A stretch of DNA of 64,000 nucleotides from Straminergon stramineum (GCA_963920665.1 OY987265.1:38879001-38943000); one strand, 5' to 3'; shown: positions 49,411 to 63,255, counted from the stretch's first letter. The notes: generated by a model not told the origin, from the sequence alone. Numbers and translations: made by a program.

Positions 49411-52400
49411 AAAAACAAAGTGTATGTGATATGTCCAGACACTTTACATTCCAAGTGTAGAAACTTTTCATAAACAAGAAGGGCAACTATCTTGTATGTT
49501 TGAATCCCTTAACAACAAAGGAGTAGTTCAAATTTCCAAAATTATGAAAACATATTATTAAATGCAACATAAGAGAATACTTTAATGATGAATTTTAAAA
49601 CAAAAAATGGAAAATATGATTCATAGATCATATCCATACCCTTTGATCAACTACTACACTAACCAATATTTTTAAATAAAATTTAAAACCTCAAATTGAA
49701 ATTTTCTTTTAAATTGATCATAGATTGTATACGTGCAACTTTGACAATAACTTTTTCCTTTAAGTTTAAATTATGTCAATTTGAAAGAATTTATTTTATT
49801 TATTTGTTTGAGTCATTTTTGGAGGCCAAGGTTGTATTTTGAAAGGAAAAAGTTATTCGTTGAGGCCAAACATACTTGTACCCCTTGAACTATAGAATGT
49901 TTGTAAAGATTTTTTTGAAAATCTATACAATACAAATGTAGAAGAATAAACACAAAAATCTATAAACATTTTGATAGATGAATAGTATACATGATTGTGT
50001 GTTTGTGGGACATGTTTGTGTTCATTCCTTATTCAAAATTTGAGTGTTTGGTCTTTAAATGGTGTATCAACATTTTTCTATTTGTAGCAATGGTACTAGT
50101 GTGTGAGCATGTGAGCCTTGAGCATATGTATAAGTAGATATCTTACAACCATTGAAGGTGCTTAAAACCTAAACATCTATGTTATAGGTATCTATAAAAT
50201 AGTTATACTATAATCATGGAAGGTTTCTATACTATAGATATCTATAACAAAACAACACTAACATGTGAGCCTAGAAATGCTTGCCTATAAGCCTCAAGCC
50301 TAAATATAAGTAGGTACTTTACAACTATTAAAGGTGCCTATAATATACATACCTATAACATAGGTACCCTATAACTATGGACAATGTTTATAATATAGGT
50401 ACCTACAAATTAGATACCCTATACCATGAATGGTGCCTATAATCTAGGTACCTTTAATATAGATGCCTAGGCTCTTATACTCCCAAGCTCAATGTAGATG
50501 GATGAGTTTTCAAGATCTTACTATAGGGTCTATTGGAATGGATGAAGTGCATCTAAGTATGCAAAAAAGATTTAGGGATTGTCCTTAAAGAAAGAGAAGT
50601 AATTTGAACAAAATCTTGAGGTTAAGAACAAGAGGTGCATATTCAGCTCATTTCGAGCTCAATTAATTTACGGAATCAATGGCCTTGATGAATCTGTTGA
50701 TTCTACCCAACAAGCTTGCCGATTCTGCCAAATACACACACCCTATTCTTAATGCTAGAGAGCTAGCAAGGTTCCTCCGGGCTTGCTGATCTATAGAATC
50801 TACAAAACCTTGCCCACTCTCTAGTACAAAAAATACTTTCTTCACAAGATAAAACATGAAATTTGAAGCACTTATTGCATCTTCATTTCAAACCTTCAAA
50901 ACTCTAAAGAGATTTTTTAATATTTAAATAAAATTAAAACTTGAGAATATTTGCATTTGTAGCATACAAGCACATAATAAATGCATGTAAAATAGATATA
51001 ATAAAATTTAGCTTCCAACATCCAATTACTAAATAAACCAAAATACATGTATTGCAAGGTGAAAAAGACAACAATGGGTACTTCAAAATTTGTTGTCAAT
51101 TCAACAAATCATCTAAAAATTTTCAAGTCACCATCAAAGTTTTTTTTGAAGGGGCTACTACTTTCATCACCTTGCAATGGAGTTATTGAGGGATGTTTTG
51201 GTTGCCTAATATCCATCCCAACCCTAAGTTTCTTGTACCAATTCAATGTGATTTTTTTATTGCACAACCAATGGTGATACTTCAAGTTATTTTGACCACT
51301 TTTTTTCATTTTGTAGGGGTGGAGTGAAGAATTTGTTAATAACTAACATTATAATTACCAAAAGATGCTATTAGCACAAAACAAACAAATATCAAACCTT
51401 AATACAACACACCAAAGATTTTTGCATAGAGCACACAACTTTTGATGGTCATTATTGTTAAATCTACAAAAACCTTGCATGAAAAATCTCTTTTGTCACT
51501 ACCTAGCACTTAAGAGATCTCCTAATTTGAAATCAAAAATATATTTCATACTAGAAAACAATCAACCTCTTCTTCCACTACAAACTTCCTCTAAATTATC
51601 ATACACCCTAATACATACACCACTATCCACTTTCACCATATGCAGTTATGCAACATTTGTACATTGTAAACTACATACGTTCTCATACTCTCAAACTTTC
51701 TTCTAGTCCATGCACTTTAAATTAACAAATAATAAATAACTATAATGTTAAGTACATGTTCCTTTAACCTTAAAGGTATGGCGGAGATCATATACCTAGT
51801 CTTATATTACATTCTTAGAATACAAAAAATCTACTAAAATATGGGAAGACATACACCTTTGGATTGAAAATTCAACAACTAATGTTTCATCATTTGAGGT
51901 CATTTTAATATCTAAATCATACCATGTTCATATATGACAACATACATGTTTTTAAAATGACCATGTTGCTTCTTAGACATGTATGGTAGGAGGTTCTAAA
52001 AGTGCACATGCTCGAAAATCCCCACCTCTGTAAATGTACACTATTTGAACATGCTACTCTTTTATTGTACCAATGATGTACAAATAGTGTACATTTGAGG
52101 AGGTGTGTGATTTCAGAGCCCTATGCCATTTTAACTTCAAAAATTCAGAACTAATTCCACAAAACTCCAAAAAAAAATGAAACGACTTAGATTAGATGCC
52201 AACTCCATTTGTTTTTCAATGGAATTTTATTGAAAAATATTTCAAGAAGTTTTACTTCGCAAAATTCTAGTTTTAGCTCTTAGATGGGCACTTTATGGAC
52301 CTCCTACCTTAGAAGGTGCAAAAATGATCAAAATTGAAAGTGTCATGTGTCATTGGATCGGGCTCATGAATCACAAACTTTTTTTACTAGTCTATATGTC

Positions 52401-52472
52401 AATTCCTACACCTTGTATATCAAATACACAAAAATTTACCTTGTTGCAATCCAAATTGAACTTCTTAGGCCT
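49411..52472. other. AT-rich intergenic DNA with family L-type tandem repeats
   Basis: About 50100-50510 is a run of GGTACCTATAATATAGGTACC-like palindromic units similar to family L, with TGTGAGCATGTGAGCC and ACATGTGAGCCTAG inside. The rest holds no gene I can recognise; the frames at 51047-51277 and 51455-51706 look like chance. Confidence 0.5.
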
Positions 52473-53116
52473 TTAACCCCTAAATGCTTGAGGCCTTTTT
52501 TGAGCTTCTTGGAATTTGCTTTAAATTGAACAAAAAGCCAAAAATTTGACAAGTTTTATCATTTTGGGGGATATCGTAACTATACAAATTCAAACTAGAC
52601 ATGTTGGCAATCACATGGAAAAAGAAAACACAACAATATCACTTATGAATTGAAAGATTATAATGTCTAATCATGAGGGTGTTAAAACTGCAAAAGTGAT
52701 ATGAAGTCCTTTGAACCTCTTTTCACATGCCCAAACTAAAAAGTTGTTCACCATCAAAATATGAGCTTAAAGGGCATAACATGCATAACCCCTATCAATT
52801 TATGGATTTTCAATATCTACAATGAAAATTTTTTTAATGAATTTCTAATGTGATTTTTTCTCCAAGATCTAGTGTATTTGAGGCTCATTTCCAAGAGCCC
52901 TCAACACTATAGAATGTCAAGATTGCAATGGACACCCTTGCACAAAATCTTGAATAGAAAAATCATAATCATTCATTTTCAAAATCAGATTTTTGATGCT
53001 AAAACTAGACTTCAAAAAAAATACTAAATACTAAAAATAGTAACATGGGGAAGTTTTATTTAACTTCAAAGTTTTGTCAACACCAGAATTTGGTGCCTTG
53101 GGCATTTAGGGGTTAA
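52473..53116. mobile_element. TTAA-flanked element, family F (644 bp)
   Basis: Starts TTAACCCCTAAATGCTTGAG and ends CTTGGGCATTTAGGGGTTAA. The terminal inverted repeat is about 15 bases, then GGCC/GGC partial pairing. The interior is unique in this window. No coding frame. Confidence 0.7.
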
Positions 53117-54366
53117 GGGTTCAATATAGAGCCTCCATCTTAATTGAGGTACATAGTTTTGGGGGCACTTGGTCAATCTATGATTGCATGTGGGAACCTG
53201 CAATGAATATGTCCTTAATCATGAAAAGACGAGACCTATCACAAAGGTATTTTGCCAAAAATAATTTGATTTTTTAACCAATATGTTCATGCATCATAAT
53301 TTCCATAGAGCTTTAGAAAGGCTCATCTAGGAGACACTTTTTGGCCTCCGCATCCCTTATAAGGTTAAATCACACCAGCCATTAACCTTGTTGAGGCACA
53401 CAAATACATGTACAACAACAAATGCAAATATGAATGTGAATATTGAGGTGCAAATATAGATCCCATATCATTTACCATTTGTCATTCCATGGCAAATGAC
53501 ATATATGGAGATATCCCAAGAGGTTTTTATTTTTATTTTTTGCAGCTTTGGCTCAACTAAAGAAACAACCATATCACATCCCTTCACTATTCAATGAAGA
53601 GAGGCAAAACTATTATTATGATAGACAATAGTAGATGAAAATTATCATTTCTCCATAACATTGTCTAACCAGGCAATAGTCCTCCTCGTGCTTTGCTAGA
53701 TGTCAAGGAAAATTTTATCAATTAATTTAAGAATTGGGGTTGGTTGAGGAGCCATATAAGATGATTTTGTTCACTACAAAGGTCATGTTTTCAAGGATGC
53801 AAAAGGGATCCTTGCCTCATTGGTAAACCAATGTTCAAAGAGAAACATTTGTTAATTCATTATTAGCCACTGAAATTGGGAAAAAGCCCAAATGCAATTT
53901 AAAAACATTTGAAAAAGACCAATGAAAAAATCTATAAAATTCCCATTTAGAGTAAAAAATAGGAAAAATACCAAACTCTATACATTAATATTCAGATCAA
54001 CATGGAAATGAAAGGAAAATATCTAGTAATTTAGCTCCAAAAATATTATGAATGTTGTTGGTAAATGGCAAGGTTAACGTACTCTTCTCTAAAAGTGCCC
54101 ATGCTCAATTAGCAACCACTAACACAAGGGTACATTTTTCTTTCTCCAATGTAACAATAATGTACATTCTAGGAGGCGGTCATGTTTAGTGACTGCCACG
54201 TTTCAACTTCAAAAATTCATAACTAATTCCATGAAGGTCTAAAAAACATGAAACGACTTGGATTCAATGCCAATTCATTTCTTCTTCCTACAAAAATTTA
54301 CTGAAAATTGTTTCAAAGAGTTTAGTTAGCTTCCTTGAAAAGGTAATCAGCCCTTAAATGGTTGCT
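53117..54366. other. AT-rich intergenic DNA, no gene recognised
   Basis: No domain-bearing frame and no RNA gene seen. Confidence 0.45.
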
Positions 54367-54485
54367 TTAACCCTTAAAGGATGTTGAGGCAGACTCGATT
54401 GTTCATTGTAGAAACAAAGAATGCATCTATTGGTCTAATAATCCAAAATTTTTGGTGATTACCTTTGTAATAGGAGGTCGTGCCT

Positions 54486-54722
54486 TTAAACCCTTGAACG
54501 TCTCACTAGTGATTGTAGAAATCATCCCTTTGGGCATTGTGTGACATCCTCTACTTCAAAAAAACCAACAGTGCTCATTGGAGGTCAAACATTTGTACAT
54601 GATCTCCCCTTTTGAAACAAAATTCCATGGATGAACAATTGCACTTCTTCCTATACAAAAGATTATTTGTCATCCATTGGCCAAAAAACAACCACAACAT
54701 CATTTAAGTCTTAAGGGTTTAA
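54486..54722. mobile_element. TTAA-flanked element, family K copy (237 bp)
   Basis: TTAAACCCTTGAACG to TCTTAAGGGTTTAA; the interior (GTAGAAATCATCCC..., CTCATTGGAGGTCAAAC..., TTTGTCATCCATTGGCC) has the same order and orientation as 55125-55354. A further K-type terminus, TTAACCCTTAAAGGATG, lies at 54367. Confidence 0.65.
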
Positions 54723-54725
54723 TGG

Positions 54726-55135
54726 TTAACCCTTAAACAATGCTTAGAATATTTTTTGTCCAATGGATGACAAAGAATCTTTCTAAATACATCAAGATCC
54801 CCCCCCCCCACTGTTGCAGTATTGTCTCAATGGGGTCATAGTATAATATTGAAAAGATATTGTTAAAGTACCATGAATAGTACTACAACAATATATTTTC
54901 AAATGGTCTATTACATTCCCATTGAAAGTATATTGTTTGTAGTATTCCAATAATATACTTTCAATATTCTATTGTGACCCCATTGAAACAATACCGCAAC
55001 CATACCGAAGCAATAGGGGACATGAGTTTGACCTCCAATGAGTGTTTTTGGATTTCATAAAGTAGATGATGATGTCACACAATTCTTCCAAAAAGGAGGA
55101 TTTCCATGGTCACCAATTTGTCCTTTAACCGTTAA
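54726..55135. mobile_element. Family K copy, inverted, disrupted by a nested palindromic element
   Basis: TTAACCCTTAAACAATG at the left, GTCCTTTAACCGTTAA at the right; the K interior is split after AAAGAATCTTTCTAAATAC and resumes at GAGTTTGACCTCCAATG. Its right end overlaps the start of the next K copy in TTAACCGTTAA at 55125-55135, so two elements meet head to head. Confidence 0.65.
54813..55000. mobile_element. Nested element with about 40-bp terminal inverted repeats (188 bp)
   Basis: GTTGCAGTATTGTCTCAATG at the left pairs with CATTGAAACAATACCGCAAC at the right, and pairing continues through GGGGTCA and ATATTGAAA. It sits inside the K copy 54726-55135 next to a C9-10 tract. The superfamily is not identified. 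Confidence 0.7.
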
Positions 55136-55354
55136 AGGACGAACTAGTACCCGTGGAAATCCTCCCTTTTGTAACCCTATGACATCATCTACTTTATGAA
55201 ATCCAAAAATATTCATTGGAAGTCATACTATTGTAGAAGACCTACGCTTTTCTCACAAAATTCCGAGGATGAACACCTGTTGTTTTGTCCTACATACAGA
55301 GATTCTTTGTCATCCATTGGATACAAGACATCTATGTCGACGTTGAAGGGTTAA
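55125..55354. mobile_element. TTAA-flanked element, family K copy (230 bp)
   Basis: TTAACCGTTAAAGGACGAAC to ACGTTGAAGGGTTAA. It is the inverse of 55488-55718 over its whole length. Confidence 0.75.
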
Positions 55355-55487
55355 GGGTTAAAGAGCAGACTATATTATGTCCGACTATTTTCATTCCTCA
55401 AAAGTCCCTAAACCACTCATACTTTCCAAGGGTGGGAAGAGCTAATGACGGAGTTGGGGGTGCAATAACTTCCCTTCCCTTCCGTCC

Positions 55488-55718
55488 TTAACCCTTAAAC
55501 GTCGAAGCAGATGTTTTGTGTCCGATGGATGACAAAGAATCTCTCCATATGGGACAAAACTACGACTATTCATCCTTGGAATTTTGTGAGAAAAGGGTAG
55601 GTCTTCTACAGTAGTAAGACTTCCAATGAATATTTGTGATTTTTTTAAAAGTAGATGATGTCACACGGTTCCAAAAGGGAGGATTTCCACGGTCACCAGT
55701 CCGTCCTTTAAGGGTTAA
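55488..55718. mobile_element. TTAA-flanked element, family K copy, best preserved (231 bp)
   Basis: TTAACCCTTAAACGTCG on the left; CCGTCCTTTAAGGGTTAA on the right. The terminal TTAACCCTTAAA pairs perfectly. The interior carries the motifs that define family K (GATGGATGACAAAGAATC, AGTAGATGATGTCACAC, GGAGGATTTCCACGGTCACC). Confidence 0.8.
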
Positions 55719-56117
55719 CTTAGATGCCCAGCCGTGCGTTGGCGTCCATGCTCTTTATCACTCGGAGTCTCCCTCACTCCGCAGCTTCTGCGCAGTTCCC
55801 TGATTTCGAGTCAAACATAGATAGCTATTCAAGGGATACCGTAGGCAGGGTCCACACTGAAAGCCACTTAACGTATTCCGTCAATGACTGACGGAGGTCA
55901 GATAATAATAAGTTAAGGTTCAGGACAAAAGTCCCATGGAGTTGGTGGCTTTGGACTTTAGTTCTCCTGAGTTTAACTTGTTACAACTGGTGTAAAAGTC
56001 ATCAGGAACTGATGACTCAGTACGACGGAGCAGTTGTATTGCTTTTCTAGGTGTCATGAGTGATGCAAAGGACGGAACAGGCACCACAAATTTCTCAAAC
56101 CAGAATGTTGGCAGTGT

Positions 56118-56502
56118 GGTAGAACCGCCCATTACCAGCCAGAACCCATGGTCAAGACATAGGCAATTGGAAATTCAATAGAGAGAAGACTGACAGATAA
56201 TCATTAAATTTTCAGTTTCCAACCATCTTGTAGTCATTACTGTAATGACAGATATGCTTCGATTTGAGAGCCCAGTTAGTCTCTAGATGAGCAGTGATGG
56301 AGGAATCTATATATTGGAGATGGGAGCAGCCAACTTTTGGCTTCTAAAATTCATAACAATTTTATTTTGAAGAAAAAAATTACAAAACTTTGGCAATGCC
56401 CATGATTTCTATCTGTCCACAGGGCTGTAAATTAAAATTGCCTTGAACAGCTCCGGAGCATGCACAGATTCCTTAAGTGGTTGGTCATGGGCAGTTCTAC
56501 TA
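56118..56502. mobile_element. Family O element, inverted copy (about 385 bp)
   Basis: TAGAACCGCCCATTACCAGC at the left and GTTGGTCATGGGCAGTTCTA at the right form a clear terminal inverted repeat. It is the inverse of 19108-19489. The matching piece is free-standing here and nested there. Confidence 0.65.
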
Positions 56503-56804
56503 TAATAAAGGTATGTTCGCTCTCAATCTTGGTGTTAAAGAGTGTTGTTTCTTAGGGGCTTAGGAAGGAATTTAGACCTACTTTAGGAATGGACTAGTGT
56601 GCCCTGTGCCCTTGTCACACTCAAAATCAAAGTAAAAGTATTTTTCTAATTTTTTTTATTCATAAAAACTTGGAAATTTCATAACTTTCACACCATGAGT
56701 CCAAACATCATGAAACAAAGCCCGTGCACCCCTCCATTCGAGGGCTTTTCAATGGTACCAAGAACTTCACTGGGGGACGCACGGTCCAGGAGATCTCAAC
56801 GTAA

Positions 56805-56845
56805 CAAACCAACCAACCAACCAACCAAAACAAACAAACAAACAA
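56805..56845. repeat. (CCAA)n / (AAAC)n microsatellite
   Basis: Four or more CCAA units followed by AAAC units. Confidence 0.8.
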
Positions 56846-57049
56846 CCTAACTTAAGGTATAGATTCATGTTGCAAACATCACCCCTAACACCAAGTGCAA
56901 ACATCCCGTAAGGTAAAACTCTAGCCTAGGACTACTCAGATTTGCAATTTGATTATTTGCGTATCTTGTGCAATGAGCTGATTGTTGCTTGTATTGTTCA
57001 AAGAAAGAATTAGTTGAATTGACTTAAATATAATATAAGTGGAATCATA

Positions 57050-57284
57050 TTAACCCTTGAAGGGCTTGAAAGCCCTTTGCGGCCATATAGTATAATTATT
57101 ATGTATTTGGTAGTATTTGATTAGAAAAACATTGACCAAATACTTTTAGATACAAAGTAAATTAATGATTGTGATTGTACATAAATAACAATGTATCACA
57201 ATTCATATATTACACCATAGTTGAGGAGTTATAAGGCTAAATATGAGTTGTACAAAGGATCCCCCAAGGCCTTTCAAGGGTTAA
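57050..57284. mobile_element. TTAA-flanked element, family N (235 bp)
   Basis: Starts TTAACCCTTGAAGGGCTTG, ends CAAGGCCTTTCAAGGGTTAA. Outer 12 bases pair perfectly, followed by GGGCTTG against GGCCTTG. Non-coding, with a unique interior. Confidence 0.7.
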
Positions 57285-60200
57285 TCTAAGTGATACGAAC
57301 TTGTAGGAACTTGAATTGATATGAATTTTCAAACCAAAAATATAGAAACATTAGTTTGTGGGGGTCATGACCAATCTTAAAGAGGTTCAAAATCAGTGAC
57401 CCACCACCCTTACTCCATTTGATGAGTTTTATAAAAACCCAAGTAGTCAACATTTTATAAAGCACGTCTTTTATTGGCTCAAACTACAACTTATTTTAAC
57501 AAGTATTTATTCACAATTATTAAGTCCACCCAAATCAACATTTATTAAACCACATCTTAAACAATTTACCGTAAACCATTCATAACTTAATGTGAAGTTA
57601 GTAAAAATCTCTAACAATGGCACCCAAGTACTTACCCAAAATACATGACTTATACACTATGGAAATGGGTGGGAGATTGTAGAATACCAATTAGTATTTT
57701 TTGTTATAAATTTTTAGTTGATTTTTATGTGTCTTTTATTGATTTGGATTGGTTGTTTTTGAATTTAGTGTCTTAATTTAGTGTTTTTATGGGTTGGTTG
57801 AATTCTATTTGGTGTGTTTTTGGATGGTGAATGAATGTTGAGTGTGTATGTGTTGATTTGGAGGGATGGTTTCTAATTGGAATGGTTTGGCTATCTAGCC
57901 AAGTTCCAAATTTTTTAATGTATAATCCAAATCGGGTGCTAATTCATTCCAAGTTAGATTAGGTGTATGTGTCAAGTCTAGTTGGCTAGTTGGTGAGTTA
58001 ATTCCAATTTGAAATTTGGTTTGTATTAAGGCGGTTGTCTTTGCAGTTCCAATTAGGTAGTTAACCGGTGGTTGGGTTGTCACTTCCAATTTGGTAACCG
58101 CCAAGTTTGGAATTCCTATTTGGTTTGATTTTTATTTCATTTGTCTTTACCCACTGATGAGAATTCTAGTTGGAGTCCCAGCCAAGTAGTGTTGTGTATT
58201 TGTGTTTATTTTATGTGTGCATGTTTGTGTTTGTGAGTGAGGGAATGCTCATGTTAATTTGGAGTTTTATGTGTGACTGTGTGTATTAATTGATTTAATT
58301 GGGTGATGTGTCTGTATGATTCAAGATGGAGATGTTTGTGTCCTAGTTGGGAAGGACTGAAAGTTGAGAAGATTATGTGTTAATGTGGAAATTTAAATAT
58401 GTGGTGGTTGTGTTGTGATGAAGATGGCGAAGTGATTTAATTGAAGATTTATGTGAACCTAGTTGGAAGTTGTAGTGAGGAAAATCAAGTATTTCAATTA
58501 GGACAAAGATAAATAAAATAAAATAAAAAATGTATGTCTGAGTAATGAGAATGAGTGGAGAATGTTCCAAGTTGGAATGCTGTGAAGCAGTGAGTGAAAC
58601 TAGTTGAAGATATTGCTGTCAGGGAAACATTGATTGTAACAGTGATTTAATCACCAATTTAGAAATAAAAATAATAGAGTATTTAAGTTGAATTAGTGTG
58701 TTTGATGGAATGTAACTTGTGTTAATTTAAGTCAACATCCAAATTGGATTTGCAATGTTGTTGTAGTTATGTTTTGGGTATGGAATTATAAGTTGGGTTA
58801 TTGAATAAGTCAAGATATTTGATTTTAGATATAGAACCTATTAGCATAGAAATATCCTACTTGACCGTCTCCCTTGGAACGAACTTATTATACTAATAGG
58901 ATAGTTTCCAATTCGGTCATTATTCTTCTTCAACAGAGATTGGCACAATTGAAGGATTGTCTTGTAGATGGTGGAATAGGGTGACTAATAACAATGGGAT
59001 GATTGACTCTAAGTGGAATTTCTCTGAACATTTTATTTAGCTTGAGTTTTTTTTATTATATTTAGGTACCATATTTTGTTTGATTGTTATGGTGAGATTT
59101 CTAGAATGGTGCATTCCTAGTCACATCCTTGTCGTACAGTTAGAAAGCACTTTATGAGGAAGGATATTCTACACAGACTTTGATTCAAGGTAGAAAAGAT
59201 ATTGAATTTTTTTTTTAAATATGAATGAAAAAACAAAAATTTACTTTTTTTTTACTATATTGTGGCAATGGCACAAGGCATACTATTCCATACCTTAAGT
59301 TAGATTGTTTATTTTGTTTTGTTTGTTACAGTAAGATTTCTATAATCGTGCATCCCCTGGTTGCGCAATCGTGCTCTTGATACCATTGGAAAGTCTTCTA
59401 CAAAGATGGGTGCAAGGGCCTTGATTCATAATGTTTGAACCTACAATGTGAATGTGATTGAATTTCAAAGTTTTTAAGAATTACAAATTAGAAAATAACT
59501 TTTACTTTAATTTTGGCTATAGCAATGGCATAAGGTGCATAGTGTTTATAATCCTCAACTCCAAGGGCATCCTCATTGCACTCTTGAATTTGGCCCTCCA
59601 AATAAACTTCTAATTTTTCATCAGTTTAGAATGAGGACTTTAAATTTTTATCATAGGAAGCGCATCCCAAAGATTTGTATGAATAGGTACAAGAAAATTC
59701 AAATTTAGACAATAGAAAATGAAGATAACTACTTCAAAAGTTAGCAAAATGATAAAAGGTATTGAAGTTTGGGCAAATCAAGGGTAACATGAACATTGCA
59801 TTGTTCTTAATGCAATGCATATCCTTAATGCAATGTGCTAATTGGTAATTGTGATTTGTCCAAATCTTAAATTTTTTTGTCATTTAGCTAACTACTAAAG
59901 CGGTTATTTTCGTTTTTTGATGTCTAAATTTGAATTTTCTTGTACATATCCAAAGCACTTTGGGATTTGCTTCCAATGATAGAGATTTGAAGTTTTGATT
60001 TTAAACCGATGAAAAGTTAGAACTTAGAAGTATATTTGGAATGGGCAAATTCTAGAGTGCATTGAGGATGACCTAAGCCCTCACCCATCCATTGGGTGGA
60101 TGGTGAATGTTGTGAAAAGTGTATTTCATTCCATTCAAGTTCATTCACGGTAGTTTTGAGAAAAGTCATGTCATATATTAATAGAAAAATGTAAGATAGC

Positions 60201-61182
60201 TCTACAATTCAATGACAAAAAATAAGTTTTGGGAATTCCAATGAATAATTGATAAAAAAATTCAAATTTTTTTCATCATCTTTAGGTCAAACATTGGGGG
60301 AAAGAGGCTTTGCTAATCCAAACCTTTTTATTTTATTTATTTTGGACAATGCCAAAAGTATCCTTTGTTAGATGGATGAAAACATTTACATCCTTGTCAA
60401 TGAATGAAACATGAGAATATGGATAAGAAAACAATTATTTGTCTCAAAATAGCTACATTCACTGAAAAACACAATATCATTCCAAGAGTTTGTAGCAATG
60501 TACTGAATTTAGAGATTTTATCCATTGACAAAAAAAGAAGAGGCTTTTCTCCAAATATTTCACTCAAATCATTTTATATCACTCTGGAGCAAATTATCAC
60601 TCAAACAAATATCTAAGTATTTCAACTTAGAATGACAATTTTATCATTGTGGTCATCAACCATGCAATAATTTATTGATTGGATGAATAATTGAATATGT
60701 GCATTCTTCATTCCAACTAAATGTTGAAAGCTATCCATTCAACTATTTTAAAATTGTGAGCCCTTTTAGGGTTAAAGGCTAAATGCTAGTGATAAGGTAA
60801 GGCCACCAAATAGTATATTGAAATCTAGTGGGAATGAAATAAATAAACATTTGAATTTTTGAAACTCCAAGGAAAAAATCAATCAAAATATAAAATCAAG
60901 AATGTTCTAAACTGATATTGTTTAAATAGAAGGGATGAACTGAATTAGGTATTTGAGTAGATAAATAAAAATCTGAGTGAATACAAGAATTGGAAAGGTA
61001 ATCATTGGAGATGTTTAAAAACTATTTGTAGTTTTAGGCATATAGTTTCATTTTGTACTTCAATAGTCAAAGTTTCAATCTTTAATTGGTTCATATAATT
61101 ATTCTAAGTACACTTAACTTGTAAAGATCAGCATGGTAGTCTATATTTTCAAAAATGTGAAGATGTATAATACAATGCAATT
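57285..61182. other. AT-rich intergenic DNA, no gene recognised
   Basis: Includes a GT-rich stretch (57690-58800) with repeated AGTTGG / AATTTGG words. An unpaired TTAA-type terminus (CCCTTTTAGGGTTAA) ends near 60776. No domain-bearing frame. Confidence 0.45.
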
Positions 61183-62133
61183 TTAACCCCTAAATGACCA
61201 AACAATGTTTTTTGGCAACATAGCAATTTCGGGCAGCTCACTACAGATGGAATTTTTTTTTTCTTTGAAATTTTCACACAACAGGTGCCCGAGGAGTAGC
61301 TTTAAGACCCAAGATTTTTCATAACTTTTGAATACATAATTAAAAAGTTATTGTATGATATGTTGTTTTCATTGCTCGTCGGGCAGCCCGGGTAGCAAAA
61401 AAACTTCTTTAAAAATCACTTTTAAAAAAAATAAAAATGTGAAATTTATTTTCCTGATTTTTATATACATGGAAAGCTTTGAATCATTCCATTTTGATTT
61501 ATGAGATGAAAGTTATGAAGAGTTTAAGTTGTAGGTAGTTTGTGGGTAGTAATGGAATCTCTACTCTAAAATAAACTTTGAAGACCTTTAATTAATTCAA
61601 TTTTTAATATTTTTGAAAAAAAATTAAAAACATGAGGTGTGGATTGTTTATTACAATAGTTTAACCATTGGGATTGGCATTTTTCAATTCCATAATTAAA
61701 TTATTAACAATTTAGTATTTTGAATCATTCTCTACTTCTTTCAACTTACTATTTGTTTCCTATATGTTGTACAATTCCAAATGATCTAAAATTTCATCAA
61801 GAATGTAGCCAACATGACTTGAAGAATGAATCCAAAGAATTACAACCATGTTGGACATTTTTTCATAATGATCCGACCTTGTGAAGTGCATCAGCCCGGA
61901 TTTTTGCAGGGCCAAAAAATGCCTTTTTGTCACTTCAAATGCTAATATCTTGCAATCCAAACGGTGGAAATTTCTGAAATTTTTTCCACATCTCCCCAAA
62001 CAAGCATAATACAAGATCCTATGGTTACATTTGTCCAAAAATGCATTTTTTTCTAAAATTTGGTACTTGTACTAGAGATGACAGTTTTGGAGCATTTTTG
62101 GTTAAAACATAGTCAAATACCTTGAGGGGTTAA
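61183..62133. mobile_element. TTAA-flanked element, family A full-length copy 2 (951 bp)
   Basis: Starts TTAACCCCTAAATGACC, ends ATACCTTGAGGGGTTAA. It is collinear with 13096-14027 end to end, including GGGCAGCTCACTACR, GTGAAGTGCAKCWGCCCG and the TTTTCCACATCT block. One right-end base differs from the consensus. Confidence 0.75.
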
Positions 62134-62883
62134 AGAGAGCTTTAACAATTACTTTTATTTAAAATTTATAAATAATGATTCAAAGATTATATTTATTTAG
62201 TTAGATCTACCATTGCATAATCTAAGTCCAAAGATAGCATTTAGGTCTAAATTAGTTTAGTTGATATTTTTGAATATTGAAAAATGTTTAATTTTGGTAT
62301 ATTGAAGAATATAGCCATTCCTATTCATGTGCCACAACTATAGTGTCAAATTGAAGTCAAGGTTGATTTGGAGACGTTTTTCCTATCTTGTCATCTATTT
62401 TTGACACTTGAATACTCACCTATATTATCAAAAACTACCACAAGTTTTCAAGAACAAGCAATGAGACTTGAAGAATATTTTAAAACACATATTTATTTCA
62501 AATTTCAATTACCAAATTTTTTTTAAAAATTTTAAAAATTGAGAACTAAAATAAATTTTTTGAGAGTAACAATACACTGATGTTATATGATAGCTCTACC
62601 AATTAATCTTGATGAGAGTTCATCACAAAGGCATGCACCATGGATATCATATTCCTTATCTTGCCCCAAATTTTGTATTACATTCTCTTAATGATTATGA
62701 CATATGTATGTATCAAAGACATGAAGGTCATCATGTTCTCTAAAATTTGTTTGAGGAACAATAATTTTTGGACTTCAATATTTTTTTGATACCATGTTGA
62801 AAATTTTCATCAAATCAAAACCCAAAACATTCAATCAATTGACACAATTATAGTAAAAAGACATATAGGTGTCTAAAGAGGGT

Positions 62884-63120
62884 TGCTATTATGTGAGTAT
62901 AGGAGTGTAAGTCCATGAGCCTATAATACTACACACCTATGTTATAGGTATATTTATCATAGAAATTGTCTATGATTATAGGGTATATATGTTACAAATA
63001 CCCATATTATAGGTGTTTATGATACATACACCTTCTATAGTGTAGGGTATCTATATTATAGGTACCTATAATGTAGGCTCAATGTTCACAAGCTTGCATT
63101 CTTGGGCTCACATACTAGCA
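62884..63120. mobile_element. Family L element, copy 2 (237 bp)
   Basis: Same length and orientation as 22875-23111, ends TGCTATTATGTGAGT / GCTCACATACTAGCA, same TATTATAGGTACCTATAATG core. Confidence 0.7.
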
Positions 63121-63255
63121 CTGTTGCTACTAAGAGCTCAATCATCGATTGGATGGATGATGATTGTGAAAAGTATACTTCATCCTATTAATATACATCA
63201 AAAGAGGTTTAAAAAACAAACATGTAATCAATTGGTGGAAAGAAAAAAGAATGCT

